A DNA stretch of 64,000 bases from Anabaena azotica FACHB-119 (GTDB taxonomy: Bacteria; Cyanobacteriota; Cyanobacteriia; Cyanobacteriales; Nostocaceae), in the NCBI RefSeq assembly GCF_014697625.1, contig NZ_JACJSG010000007.1, positions 1 to 64,000 of the forward strand. The letters run 5' to 3'. Below, one piece after another: positions 18,803 to 27,428 of this stretch. How positions within the stretch are numbered: position 1 is the stretch's first letter; each line of letters begins with the position of its first letter. The notes beneath the pieces were generated by a model, which did not search any database, was not told the DNA's origin, and worked only from the letters and a program-made list of their open reading frames with translations. Made by a program: the position numbers and the translations under genes.

Positions 18803-19172
18803 TTCCGAGCAAGTCTAAAGACGTTGCTCAGAACAGTTATCTTCCAAGGAGTGAACCTTGCGGGACAGTCAAACGTCCCCTAGCGTACTTGGCTAAACGC
18901 TCCGTGGTTTAGCTGTGACGTTACCTAGTTTCCCTTTCGCGAGTCCGCATTTCACAAGTTAAGAACGCTCCCAATCCTGCTATTATTTGCCAGTGGTATA
19001 GGCGACGATGATCACGGCTGACTTACTGTGCGGGAGTTTCACCCCTACTAGGATTGTTCAACGCGCTCTTGGTTATTCCTACTCATGTTGAAACTAAAGC
19101 TATTTTACCAAAACTGGTAGGCGCGCATCCTACCAAATAGTTTTCATCCCTGGACTAAAGTCACAGGGTTTT
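18803..19172 (-). other. GC-rich structured segment, possible IS200/IS605-type remnant or ncRNA
   Basis: There is no convincing ORF, yet the segment is far more GC-rich and structured than its surroundings. A strong hairpin sits at one end (GTTCCGAGCAA / TTGCTCAGAAC, 18803-18834). A 15-bp direct repeat GGACTAAAGTCACAG occurs at 18643 and 19152, flanking this segment and the adjacent MITE. The organisation resembles transposase-less IS200/IS605 derivatives, but the assignment is tentative. Confidence 0.3.
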
Positions 19173-19249
19173 CAACATATCCTTTATAAAAAAGGGATGA
19201 TTTACATCATCCCTTATGCCAAAACAAACTTTGTATTTTGCTAATGGGA

Positions 19250-19624
19250 TTAAAAAATCCTAAAAATAAACGGATAATGGAAAGGTTCATCGGGTTGGCT
19301 CAGACAGTGCAAAATTGCCCAAATTGTCAGTCCCCAGTGCAGCAGAAAACCTAAAGCAACTATTGGGAAAAATAAAATTCCACCGATGCCAAAGGTCAGC
19401 CAAGATAAAACTCCAAGCGGTACGCCAATTACAGTAGCCCAGAACCAAACATTAAAGTGAAAATTGATTGATTCTTTGGCATTGCTTTTAACTACTGGGT
19501 CATCAGATAATAAATTAATGACAATGGGAACTCCTATAGAAAATAATGCTGTACTAAAGAAAATCGCCCCATGACTCAGAGATGACAGCAATTTGCGTTT
19601 ATCAGAATCGTATGTTGCTTGCAT
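19250..19624 (-). CDS. DUF4870 (Tic20-like) small membrane protein
   Basis: 124 aa with three to four hydrophobic helices. The pattern is NAKESINFHFNVWFWATVIG, a Gly-rich helix pair, then a short polar end with PFIFRIF; this is the DUF4870 layout. A good ribosome-binding site (GAGGAG) lies before ATG 19624. Function in bacteria is unknown; the family is distantly like the Tic20 translocon subunit. It stands alone between repeats. Confidence 0.85.
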   Translation of the reverse strand: MQATYDSDKRKLLSSLSHGAIFFSTALFSIGVPIVINLLSDDPVVKSNAKESINFHFNVWFWATVIGVPLGVLSWLTFGIGGILFFPIVALGFLLHWGLTIWAILHCLSQPDEPFHYPFIFRIF

Positions 19625-19789
19625 CCTGGCGGCTCCTCAATTACTTCTTATGTCTAATTTTAATGGTTACATTTTAGGTTTCACATTCGAGCTTACCGTA
19701 ATTAGCGAGTATTGCGAATTCTTCTGGAGATAGAGTTAATGGGATGGCGATCGCCAAATTTCGGCTATGAGGTTTACCGAACTCCTACT

Positions 19790-20003
19790 CTGACTTTTCA
19801 CGTTATGTGGAAAAGCGCTCCGTCAGACCTAAACCCCCAGCCCCCTTCCCTACAAGGGAAGGGGGAGAAATCAAAGCCTCTGGACTTGTAGGAACGAAAA
19901 GTCTCTTGCGAGGCTTCCTCCGTTGGCGCAGCCCGCCGCAGGCATCAGAACTTTTCAAGAGAGAGAGGAATGGAAGTGAGGTCTTCTAGATGCCGTGAGT
20001 CAG
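19790..20003. mobile_element. Degenerate, enlarged copy of the CTGACTTTTCACG MITE
   Basis: Begins CTGACTTTTCACG and shares the CAGCCCCCTTCCCTACAAGG core with the 146-bp copies, in inverted order. An extra GC-rich insert (about 19880-19960) and a worn right end (CCGTGAGTCAG) make it longer. The 60-aa frame inside is not a gene. Confidence 0.75.
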
Positions 20004-20112
20004 GATTAGCTTGGCATAAAAATGGCAATACAGAGATATCTTCACTAACATCAAGTTATGCTATGTAGGTATCTTGCATTTACTAAAAACTTTTGCAAAA
20101 AGGTAGTAAATT

Positions 20113-20373
20113 ATGGGTCGCATAAATCCCTATACGCTGCAAATGCAGATTACCCGAATGTTTGAGCAAGGTCAGTCATTTTTTGCTACTACGAAAGTGC
20201 AAGAATGGTTGAAAGAACGTAATCACAATCCTCTGGATTATGACATCATTTTTCACCAAAAACCTGCACCTCCTGGTTCTAAGGAAGTAATAGCCATAGA
20301 AATTGAATTGCGCCGTAAGGATGGACAGCCTGTAGATCCTTGGTTGCAAGAACAAGCTAACCTCCATGCTTGA
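20113..20373 (+). CDS. Conserved-looking hypothetical protein, 86 aa
   Basis: Soluble 86-aa protein starting MGRINPYTLQMQITRMFEQG. ATG is preceded by AAAAAGGTAG, a usable ribosome-binding site. The centre contains TTKVQEWLKERNHNPLDYDI and the end is acidic-basic mixed. No enzymatic motif and no membrane helix are visible. It is not recognised beyond resembling small cyanobacterial proteins of unknown function. Confidence 0.6.
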   Translation: MGRINPYTLQMQITRMFEQGQSFFATTKVQEWLKERNHNPLDYDIIFHQKPAPPGSKEVIAIEIELRRKDGQPVDPWLQEQANLHA

Positions 20374-20466
20374 GGCGATCGCAAAGGCGGGCCGATAGCC
20401 TCACAAGGGCTAGAGCCTGCACCCCACCGCATTAATTAGCTCGCCCCACCGGAGCGCGATCGCCAT

Positions 20467-20769
20467 TTAATTTTCTGGTTTTGATTGCTGTTGACCTTCG
20501 GTTGGTTTTAATTTAGGAAATAATTTTGGTGGTGTTGCTTGTCTGAATGCTCCGCAATAGTGCATTGTCATTACTGCTTTAAAAGCCCAATGATTTTCAG
20601 GTACATCACTAAAAGGATTAGGCAAGGTTTCTGCTCTATTTTGAATACAAGCCTCAATCACTGGTGTTGATTTTTCTGGCTCCTGATTGGTACGCTCTTG
20701 TGCATTCACACCAGTAAATATCCCAGTAATAGCTATTACTATCGCGGTTGCTAAAGTTTGATGTTTCAT
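20467..20769 (-). CDS. Secreted protein with a single SLH-like motif
   Basis: 100 aa with a signal peptide (about 1-23, cleavage near VNA-QE). The core NPFSDVPENHWAFKAVMTM is the opening of an S-layer homology domain, which in cyanobacteria binds peptidoglycan or its polymers. Only one SLH unit is present, whereas outer-membrane porins of these organisms carry one SLH plus a barrel; no barrel is here. It is perhaps a small envelope protein. Two Cys (about 41 and 82) could form a disulfide. Confidence 0.65.
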   Translation of the reverse strand: MKHQTLATAIVIAITGIFTGVNAQERTNQEPEKSTPVIEACIQNRAETLPNPFSDVPENHWAFKAVMTMHYCGAFRQATPPKLFPKLKPTEGQQQSKPEN

Positions 20770-20787
20770 AATTTTTATGATTATTTT

Positions 20788-20932
20788 AACGTGAGTTCGA
20801 CCAGCGTTGTTTTGACCTCACCCCCAACCCCTCTCCTACAAGGAGAGGGGTTGGGGGTGAGGTTTTTCGTTTCTCCTCCCTCTCCTCGTAGGAGAGGGAG
20901 GTTGGGAGGGAGAGGTTCATCGAACTCACGTT
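20788..20932. mobile_element. MITE with AACGTGAGTTCGA ends and ATTTT duplication
   Basis: Ends AACGTGAGTTCGA and TCGAACTCACGTT, flanked by ATTTT on both sides (20783-20787 and 20933-20937). The core holds a perfect 22-bp stem (CCTCACCCCCAACCCCTCTC...) around an ACA loop, plus a second weaker hairpin. It inserted just upstream of the SLH-like gene start. Confidence 0.88.
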
Positions 20933-20972
20933 ATTTTAGGCTGTGCCTTGAGGAAATGAAAAAACTGAGACA

Positions 20973-21319
20973 TTGACACTCCTCGCTCTAAAGAGACGTT
21001 CGCGTTAGCGTCCCGGAGGGAGGATTCTTGCTTCATCCGTCCTCTCTAGAAATCTGAATACCAGTATTCAAATTTCTCCGTTTGGATACGTCCACAAGCT
21101 CACACGGACTGCCCGACCGCGTTTGAAAAGGTTTTTAATTTCTGTGTTTACTCCCACATTTGTACAAGATGCGCGGATTTATACTACCAGGGTTCCGGAT
21201 CAGGAGCAGTCCGCTTGACCTACTTCGTCTTTTATTTGTGCGCTTTACCGCTATCAGTTATACTACCACAAAAGCCGCCCTAGAAGGGCGGGGCTTTAAA
21301 CCCAGTTTTTCGGTAAAAG
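20973..21319 (-). mobile_element. Transposase-less IS200/IS605-type remnant (candidate)
   Basis: Read on the minus strand it opens with a hairpin (GCCCCGCCCT / AGGGCGGC) and closes with GAGCGAGGAGTGTCAATG. That close resembles the right ends of cyanobacterial tnpB elements, where an omega-type guide RNA is encoded. No tnpA or tnpB frame remains. The same head hairpin recurs at 43561-43611. The element type is inferred from remembered end structure only. Confidence 0.4.
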
Positions 21320-21425
21320 AGTTTTAACTCTGTCACCTGTCCCCTGCTATACCCAAAAATTTTAGCGATCGCTCTTTAATTCTGTCAGTCGCTGGTTAAA
21401 ATAACAGTTGCAGGATAGGCAAATC

Positions 21426-22442
21426 TCACCCTGTTGATTCCGTTGTCGGCGGATGGATTAACTGCTTTTCTGCTTCGCCTCCAGCTTCTACAGGATCTAC
21501 GGTTTTTGTATTAGGATGCCACTGTGTTCTTCTACCGACAACTACACCAATTTTTCTGCCAACTTCTTTGCCTTTTGGCCCCAGGACTGTGACCCCAATC
21601 ACTCCACCGATAACTGCTGTACCAGTTTCGCCTAAGAAATTACAAGTTGTATTACCTAACCAACTTGCTTGTTGCTGTTGAGAGGATAATTCTACATTTT
21701 CAACTGGTAAAAAATCTGTTTGAGCGCTTTGATTTGCTTGTCGCACTGCATATTCGCCAACCTGCGCTCCCACATTAAAACCAACAATACCACCTACATG
21801 AGTACCAACAATCGCGCCTGCTGGTCCCATCGCTATCCCTGCTACAACTGCGCCAACTGTTCCCCCTACCGTTTCACCTACTGTAGCTCCTATTAAACTA
21901 CCGCCAAATTCCTGCATCTTGGCTTTGGATTCAGCAGAGGGAATATTTTCTATCGTTTCGGATACCTTCTGAGCCACAGCTTGTCCGGCTTGGCAGGTAA
22001 TGCTGCTAATTGCTTCACCCACACCAACAGTTGTTTGTGCTACCATTTTGCCTGTGAGGAAAGCAGCACCGCCGATCGCTTCACCGACATGGTTGGCTGT
22101 TGTAGACAGATGAGCTAAACCTGGAGGTGCGACGCTCTCAAGCACTTCGCTCACATTAGCAGCAGTTGTCAATGCTGTTCTGCCAGTCTGATATGCCATA
22201 TCATTCATCACTTCTGCCATACCAGATGTAGCTTCACTCACAGCTTTTCCTGCTTGCGATGCAGTATCTTTGATAGCTTGTCCTATACCATTAGCGATCG
22301 CCGCAAAAAAACCTATATTAGAAGCTTGTTGCGTCGAAGTTGTAGCTAACTGAATACTAGAAGATTGGGTCTCAATTTCGATGACCTCTGCTGCGAGTGC
22401 AACATCTGAGGATTGATCTGTGATTGTAGCTTTATTTGACAT
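21426..22442 (-). CDS. Glycine-zipper protein with duplicated helical region
   Basis: 338 aa from the ATG at 22442 (preceded by GAGG); an upstream extension in frame is not credible. The N-terminal 40 residues are polar. Residues about 45-170 contain two similar helical blocks (GIGQAIKDTASQAGKAVSEA and HVGEAIGGAAFLTGKMVAQT). Two glycine-zipper hairpins follow: a long one (about 180-235, GxxxG repeats around MGPAG) and a shorter one (about 270-305, GVTVLGPKGKEVG). Glycine zippers insert in or pack against membranes. A broken Ca2+/H+ antiporter gene lies just downstream of the region's left-going reading, at 22514-23157. Calcyanin, the protein tied to intracellular CaCO3, also has glycine zippers (three), so a related membrane role is possible but unproven. 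Confidence 0.72.
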   Translation of the reverse strand: MSNKATITDQSSDVALAAEVIEIETQSSSIQLATTSTQQASNIGFFAAIANGIGQAIKDTASQAGKAVSEATSGMAEVMNDMAYQTGRTALTTAANVSEVLESVAPPGLAHLSTTANHVGEAIGGAAFLTGKMVAQTTVGVGEAISSITCQAGQAVAQKVSETIENIPSAESKAKMQEFGGSLIGATVGETVGGTVGAVVAGIAMGPAGAIVGTHVGGIVGFNVGAQVGEYAVRQANQSAQTDFLPVENVELSSQQQQASWLGNTTCNFLGETGTAVIGGVIGVTVLGPKGKEVGRKIGVVVGRRTQWHPNTKTVDPVEAGGEAEKQLIHPPTTESTG

Positions 22443-22513
22443 GAAGATGACCTCAATAAAATAGGGGACTGGGGATTGGGGAATTTTCTTCTGCCTTGCT
22501 CCCCTGTTCCCTG

Positions 22514-23157
22514 TTAAGGATGGAAGTAAAATGCTGTGCCTACAACAGCATAGGTAATGAGAAGCAAAGCTCCTTCTAACCAATTAGATTGCCCATCAGT
22601 GCTGATGGAATTGGTAATTAAAACTGCGATCGCCACAGCTAAAACTTCAAAGGCGTTGAAGTCTAAATTCATAGATTGCCAATCGTTTCCGGTTGCAAAC
22701 CTGTGGAAGTGAAGTCAATGGCTGTTGGAGAAAGCAGCACTACTAACGCTAAATTTAAGGAAGAGGCGTTAATCCGCGCAACTGTTGGTTGAAAGCTTTG
22801 CTCTTTAAAGCGTAATCCGCCTAAAAGCATTGCTGCTCCCAATGCTAAGAGCAGATTAGCAACAATTGTACCTGTAATACTGGCTTTGACTACATCTACA
22901 AGCCCGGCTTTCAATGCCACAATGGCAATGATCAACTCTGTAGCATTACCAAAAGTAGAGTTAAGCAAACCCCCTAAAGATGGGCCGATAACTTCTGCGA
23001 TCGCCTCTGTAGCATCAGCAATAAATGCTGCTAAAGGAACGATTGCCAAGCCTGAAGCAATAAAAACAATTATCGAGGGGAATTTTAACCATTCTGCTAT
23101 AAATGTAATTGGCAAAAACACCAACATCCCTAGCAGAATTACTTGTTTTTGAGTCAT
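22514..23157 (-). pseudogene. Ca2+/H+ antiporter (CaCA/CAX) gene with internal deletion
   Basis: Two pieces of one antiporter survive. The N-terminal piece (22669-23157, 162 aa) has the first exchanger motif GGLLNSTFGNATELI and ends after SPTAIDFTSTGLQPETIGNL. The C-terminal piece (22514-22672, 52 aa, MNLDFNAFEVLAVAIAVLIT to AFYFHP) follows in another frame with an ATGA overlap. Relative to the intact 386-aa paralogue at 44255, the middle of about 150 residues with the second exchanger motif is gone. The protein cannot exchange ions. Clean ends hint at a recent deletion. Confidence 0.85.
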
Positions 23158-24111
23158 TGTTGAGACTCCTCAATCAAAAAGTTGTCTCCTACAAACCCTA
23201 CGGTATACACACAAATTATTCTATTTTTACCCTGCGCTAGAAGCCAGGAAATTTATTATGAATCATTTAACCTTTGTATTATGAATTACCAATATTTTAT
23301 CAGGTTTAACGAAATATCGGTTCTCATCTCATAATAAACAGATTAAACCCAACCATACTGATAACTAACGGTGGCACATTCCTAGAAAGAATGAGTTCTC
23401 TACGCTTATCAGTAATGGTTTATACCTGATTTTTCCAAAACATCTGCGACAAACTGTAAATTACAGTTTTCTTAACAGACTGTGTTTTACAATTCTTAAT
23501 TGACTGAGATGATAATTTGCCTAAAATAAAAACTACCATATTTAAAATATGCTCATTAAAAAATTCATTATCTTTAACATTTATATAGTAGTCCTATGTG
23601 AATTTTGAACAAATTTAGGTATCTGTAGGCCGATGCACAGCCCACCAAAACAATGATAAACTGGGCAGTGCATCGGCCTAAGTATGTTTCAAAAATCAAG
23701 TAGGAATCCCATAAATGTTAAAGATAGTTCAAATATTATCGCCAGTCACACACCCTAGAGAAAAAATATGTCAGTTGCGTAAGTCCTAAAATGTTGAGAA
23801 ACTCCGGGTAATGGATAGCAATGTTAGAAGAATGAAACAGAAGTTAGTTAACTTTACTTCAAAAGATGGAAATCTGTTGTCATAACTAACTCAACAAATC
23901 TTAGCAATACAGCTATGATTTGTTGAGTTGCAAGACGTTGTACTTACGAGTCGTTATTTTTGCAAATCGTTAAGTCAGTTATATTTTTTAATATTCTGGT
24001 GTAAATTATATCTTTAGGATGCAGCAATTACTTATTTGGAAAGATTAAACATAATAATTTTCTATGTATTCTATAGGGATAAACAGTAATCATTGTAAGG
24101 AGCAATTGTTT
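23158..24111. other. Intergenic region with repeat fragments
   Basis: No gene seen. Contains a diverged inverted repeat (CCGATGCACAGCCCACC / GGGCAGTGCATCGG, about 23625-23675). The last half of an AGGACTTACGCA-family MITE lies at 23727-23787. The remaining DNA is AT-rich. Confidence 0.5.
23727..23787. mobile_element. Half copy of the AGGACTTACGCA MITE
   Basis: Matches the right half of the 5586-5707 copy (TTCAAATATTATCGCCAGTC through TGCGTAAGTCCT). The left half is missing. Confidence 0.8.
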
Positions 24112-24258
24112 ATGGATACTATATTATTAATTTCAGTTATAGGTTTTATGATTTTACTTGGACTAACATTATTCATTGTTGAAGAGTTTACTGCCGAAAG
24201 AAGAGCGATTATGGCTGAATATCGCAGGCGAGGAAATGATTTGCGAACATCTAGCTAA
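24112..24258 (+). CDS. 48-aa single-span membrane protein beside the pseudo-ATPase
   Basis: ATG 24112 is chosen over an upstream in-frame ATG because GTAAGGAG lies nine bases before it. One membrane helix (about 3-22, ILLISVIGFMILLGLTLFIV) is followed by a charged cytoplasmic tail (EEFTAERRAIMAEYRRRG). The P-type ATPase-derived gene starts 181 bp downstream on the same strand, so this may be a small accessory subunit like those known for other P-type ATPases. The function is inferred from position only. Confidence 0.6.
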   Translation: MDTILLISVIGFMILLGLTLFIVEEFTAERRAIMAEYRRRGNDLRTSS

Positions 24259-24439
24259 AAATTTTTGCCAAAGTGAATGATCAGCTATAAAAATATATAG
24301 TCAACAATCGAGCAGAACGGGTAAAAAGAGATTCTTACGTATTTTTACAACAAAAGCTTCTGACTTGTTTCAGTTGTAGCTTATCATGTTGATTAAGGTG
24401 AGATGCAAAACCTTTCATTAAGCTTTTCTTCATGTAATA

Positions 24440-26434
24440 ATGAGCTATCAGATCGTTCACTCTACTTTTGGACGTTATCGTATTCGTATTCCTCAACTTG
24501 CTTATGATTCAGATTTTGCTAGGAAACTGCAAGTACTAGTAGAATCACTACCATTTGTAACTGAAGTACGTATAAATATACAAGCAAGTTCACTTATTGT
24601 TAACTATCAAGATAATTTTTGCAGCCAAACGGTGCTGGAAAAGATTGTCAGTTGTATACAGACGGTAGACTGTGTAGAAATCTCTTTGAAAGAGCCTTTA
24701 CCTGAAGGACAAGACCTAATACCGGAAGTTAATCAATGGAAGGATTTAGGCTTTCCCGCCCTCAGCTTGACTTTGGCGATGCTAGCCACTCCTTTAGAGT
24801 TACCAGCTTTGATGGTAGTTTTAGCCATTGCTGGAGCCGCCACACCTTGGTTTAACCGTGCGTTTGATAGTGTATACAATCAACGTCAACCCAACATTGA
24901 TTTACTCGACTCAGCATGGATGACGATGCAAACTGTCCAAGGTCAATTTATCGCACCAGCACTGAAGACGGTTTTGGTAGAAATGAGGCGAACTCTAAGG
25001 GGAAACACAAACCAAACAAGAGAACAACAGTCTTTGAATGTGTTGAATGACCTAGATCAATATGTTTGGATAGAGTCAGAGGGAGAACAACATATTCATA
25101 TCAGCAATTTACAGGAAGGCGATCGCCTACTGGTAAAATCAGGCGAAATGATTTTAGCTGATGGGGTCGTTGTTTCTGGTTATGGTTTAGTTGATACCCA
25201 AAATTTGACGGGTAACTCTACACCTGTTGTTTGTTCAGAAGGTAAAGATGTCTACGCCTCTACAGTCTTGTTGGAAGGGCGCTTATGTATCCTCGTCAAA
25301 AGAACTGGACTGAATACCCGCGCTGGTTTAGCTGCAATTCTCAATGACTTAGCACCTGTGCATGATACAAAAATTGGCGCAGCCCAAGCAGAGTTTGTCA
25401 CAAACGCCATCCTACCAACTCTGGCTTTAGGTGGCACAATCTATCTAATGACAGGAAGTATTGGCGCGGCTATCTCCCCCTACCAATTTGATTTCGGGAG
25501 CGGTGTTCCCATTTCGCTGTCAACAAAAGTCCTGCAAGCATTAACCTATGCTGTGCTACAGGGAATTTATATTCGCAGTGGTGGCATTTTGGAAGCACTA
25601 TCGCAAATCAATGCTATAGTCTTTGATCTTAATGTATTGGCTATAGATGCTCCAGAGACAATGGAAGCTCTTGCTATTCTCCAGAGCCAAAACATAGAGA
25701 TTTACGTAGTTGCAGATGCTCCGGGATCAATCGCCATTGATCAGGCAATTAGCTTAGGAATTAATCCCCATCATGTCTGTGCAGAAGCGCCTCTGGGTCA
25801 AAAAATTAACTTGATTCAAGGACTACTACACCAAGGTAAGATAGTCGCTTTTATGGCTGATGAGGAAGATGAAGCATTATACTTAGCTCAAGCTCATGTC
25901 TCGATTTCTTTTGCTAAGACAAGTCAGCTCCCCGATAAAACAACTGATGTTGTCATTTTAGAAGATGACTTGCGCGGAGTCACCCATGCAATAGCGATCG
26001 CTAAACGAGCAATGGAAACAATCTACGAAAACACTGCAACCATAGTGATTCCCAACCTATTAATGCAAATAGGCGGTGGAATGTTGATAGGTGTAAATCC
26101 TGTCTACAACGTGATCGTGAATAATAGTACAGCCTTTATAGCTGAGTTTTTCAACGGTTCACGCCCACTGTTTAACAAAAACTTCTTACCTCCGCTCAGA
26201 AGCAGTTCTCCTAAAATAGCTCTCAGTCAGGGGAAAATTGTAGAATACAGTTCATCAAATGGTAAAGCTCTCAAACAAAGTGAATTGGCAAAGCGGTTAG
26301 GCGTATCATCTCAGTCTCTCACCAGCAAAAGACAAAAGCCTGAGTTTTCTATATGGACTCAGGCTAGAGACCCCGAAGGAATAGCATGGGATTTTGATCC
26401 CACATCCAAGTCTTATCGACACGCACTCGCTTGA
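24440..26434 (+). CDS. Catalytically dead P-type ATPase with HMA-like N-terminus and HTH-like C-terminal tail
   Basis: 664 aa. The N-terminal domain (1-75) is HMA-like without CxxC but with basic residues in VHSTFGRYRIRIPQL, as in the two active-looking paralogues at 34523 and 41065. Membrane helices and the A-domain follow (TGES reads TGNS). At the phosphorylation site the Asp (396) remains but KTGT is LNVL. The hinge GDGIND is ADEEDE. Only about 77 residues separate these motifs instead of about 200, so the nucleotide-binding domain is gone. The tail (about 605-664) resembles a DNA-binding HTH found in cyanobacterial proteins (SELAKRLGVSSQSL, then DPEGIAWDFDP). It is probably a regulator or a non-transporting partner. 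Confidence 0.85.
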   Translation: MSYQIVHSTFGRYRIRIPQLAYDSDFARKLQVLVESLPFVTEVRINIQASSLIVNYQDNFCSQTVLEKIVSCIQTVDCVEISLKEPLPEGQDLIPEVNQWKDLGFPALSLTLAMLATPLELPALMVVLAIAGAATPWFNRAFDSVYNQRQPNIDLLDSAWMTMQTVQGQFIAPALKTVLVEMRRTLRGNTNQTREQQSLNVLNDLDQYVWIESEGEQHIHISNLQEGDRLLVKSGEMILADGVVVSGYGLVDTQNLTGNSTPVVCSEGKDVYASTVLLEGRLCILVKRTGLNTRAGLAAILNDLAPVHDTKIGAAQAEFVTNAILPTLALGGTIYLMTGSIGAAISPYQFDFGSGVPISLSTKVLQALTYAVLQGIYIRSGGILEALSQINAIVFDLNVLAIDAPETMEALAILQSQNIEIYVVADAPGSIAIDQAISLGINPHHVCAEAPLGQKINLIQGLLHQGKIVAFMADEEDEALYLAQAHVSISFAKTSQLPDKTTDVVILEDDLRGVTHAIAIAKRAMETIYENTATIVIPNLLMQIGGGMLIGVNPVYNVIVNNSTAFIAEFFNGSRPLFNKNFLPPLRSSSPKIALSQGKIVEYSSSNGKALKQSELAKRLGVSSQSLTSKRQKPEFSIWTQARDPEGIAWDFDPTSKSYRHALA

Positions 26435-26598
26435 AGTTTTGTCGGACTCTCATGAAGACATGCGTTTGCTGTTTGCTGAGTTACGAACATCCGGGCTGAC
26501 AAGTCAGCCATAATGACTAGCAACAGAAAAGCGAATGGGCCAATAGCAAGGGTAATAGCTAACTTGCGTACATCAAATAACTCTGGATATTTGATCAT
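26413..26598 (-). CDS. 61-aa membrane protein convergent with the pseudo-ATPase
   Basis: The ATG at 26598 is preceded by GGGAG at good distance; the longer frame runs into repeat DNA. One strong membrane helix (about 15-36, ITLAIGPFAFLLLVIMADLS) is followed by a short polar tail with two Cys. Its 3' end overlaps the end of the pseudo-ATPase gene by 22 bp on the opposite strand. It belongs to the set of very small membrane proteins around the ATPases. No family recognised. Confidence 0.55.
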   Translation of the reverse strand: MIKYPELFDVRKLAITLAIGPFAFLLLVIMADLSARMFVTQQTANACLHESPTKLQASACR

Positions 26599-26687
26599 GG
26601 TAAAACATCTCCCATAGAGTGAAAGCTCTTTTTTCTGATATGAAATCAGCCTCTTACGGGCGCGATGAACGCTCCCGCAAAATATAG

Positions 26688-26917
26688 AAGAAACACAACT
26701 ATTCCCTGTGTTCTCCTTTCTATCACCTGTCACCTGTCACCCTCCGGGTATGCCTTCGGCACGCCAAGGGCGAACGCCAGTTCCCAGGGCGCGGGAAACC
26801 CCTCCGGGTTCGGCAGTTGCCTGCGGTTCGCGTAAGCGTCTCGGAGAGAGGGAAACCCTCCCGCAGCACTGCACTCACCGCCTACAGGACTGGACTCACC
26901 TGTCACCTGTGTTTCTT
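26688..26917. mobile_element. MITE with AAGAAACACA ends and GC-rich insert
   Basis: Ends AAGAAACACA and TGTGTTTCTT. A 64-bp copy with the same ends and flanks (CGCTCCCGCAAAATAT) is at 39260-39323. The extra DNA here is GC-rich and matches, inverted, the repeat near 5240-5330. The ORF across it is not a gene. Confidence 0.7.
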
Positions 26918-27354
26918 GAGAGGATAAGCAATATCAAGTCTGCATAATTATTTAATAATTCTGGTAAACCTCACCGCATACTCTCTGCTTCTGCAAAACA
27001 GATGACAAAAACGTGGGGAGGGGATTATACTAAGTAACTAAGCAAACTTGACAACATACCAATTCTTAATAATCAGTTCTTCATCACGTAGGCATAAGCT
27101 TTATCTACCCAAGCGTTAGCCTAGCCGTAAGCGATGCCGTAGGATCACAAAATTGCCATAATACAATAGATTACTATTTTTGCATGACAAACTAGCCCCA
27201 CCTTTAAAGATGCAGATATCAACAAGTATTAAGTGATAACACTCAAAGTTATTGGTGAAGACTGAAACCATCAAGTTAAATATATTGTGGCATTGCGCTA
27301 CTGGGCGACTTTTGACAAAATGTATTTTCAGATGGCTAGTAGATTGGGTAGTAA

Positions 27355-27382
27355 AGACTGATAGCCTTTTGGTTATCAGTCT
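27355..27382. terminator. Hairpin AGACTGATA ... TATCAGTCT
   Basis: Perfect 9-bp stem with a 10-base loop, 47 bp past the end of the minus-strand DUF5132-like gene. It may end that transcript, although no T-run is present. Confidence 0.4.
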
Positions 27383-27428
27383 GTGGCAAGCATCAGCTAT
27401 TCACCTTGATACTTTTGCTTGGCAGAAG

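Noticed and set aside
18803..19172. Group II intron or rRNA fragment
   Set aside because: Structured look suggested it, but no domain V, reverse-transcriptase piece or rRNA similarity could be pointed to.
20758..20976. 72-aa plus-strand ORF
   Set aside because: Runs through the AACGTGAGTTCGA MITE; reading frame is fortuitous.
21426..22442. Calling the glycine-zipper protein calcyanin (ccyA)
   Set aside because: Only two zipper hairpins are visible and the N-terminal region does not look like a calcyanin domain, so only the analogy is reported.
26708..26947. 79-aa plus-strand ORF
   Set aside because: Composed of GC-rich interspersed repeat and heptamers within a MITE.
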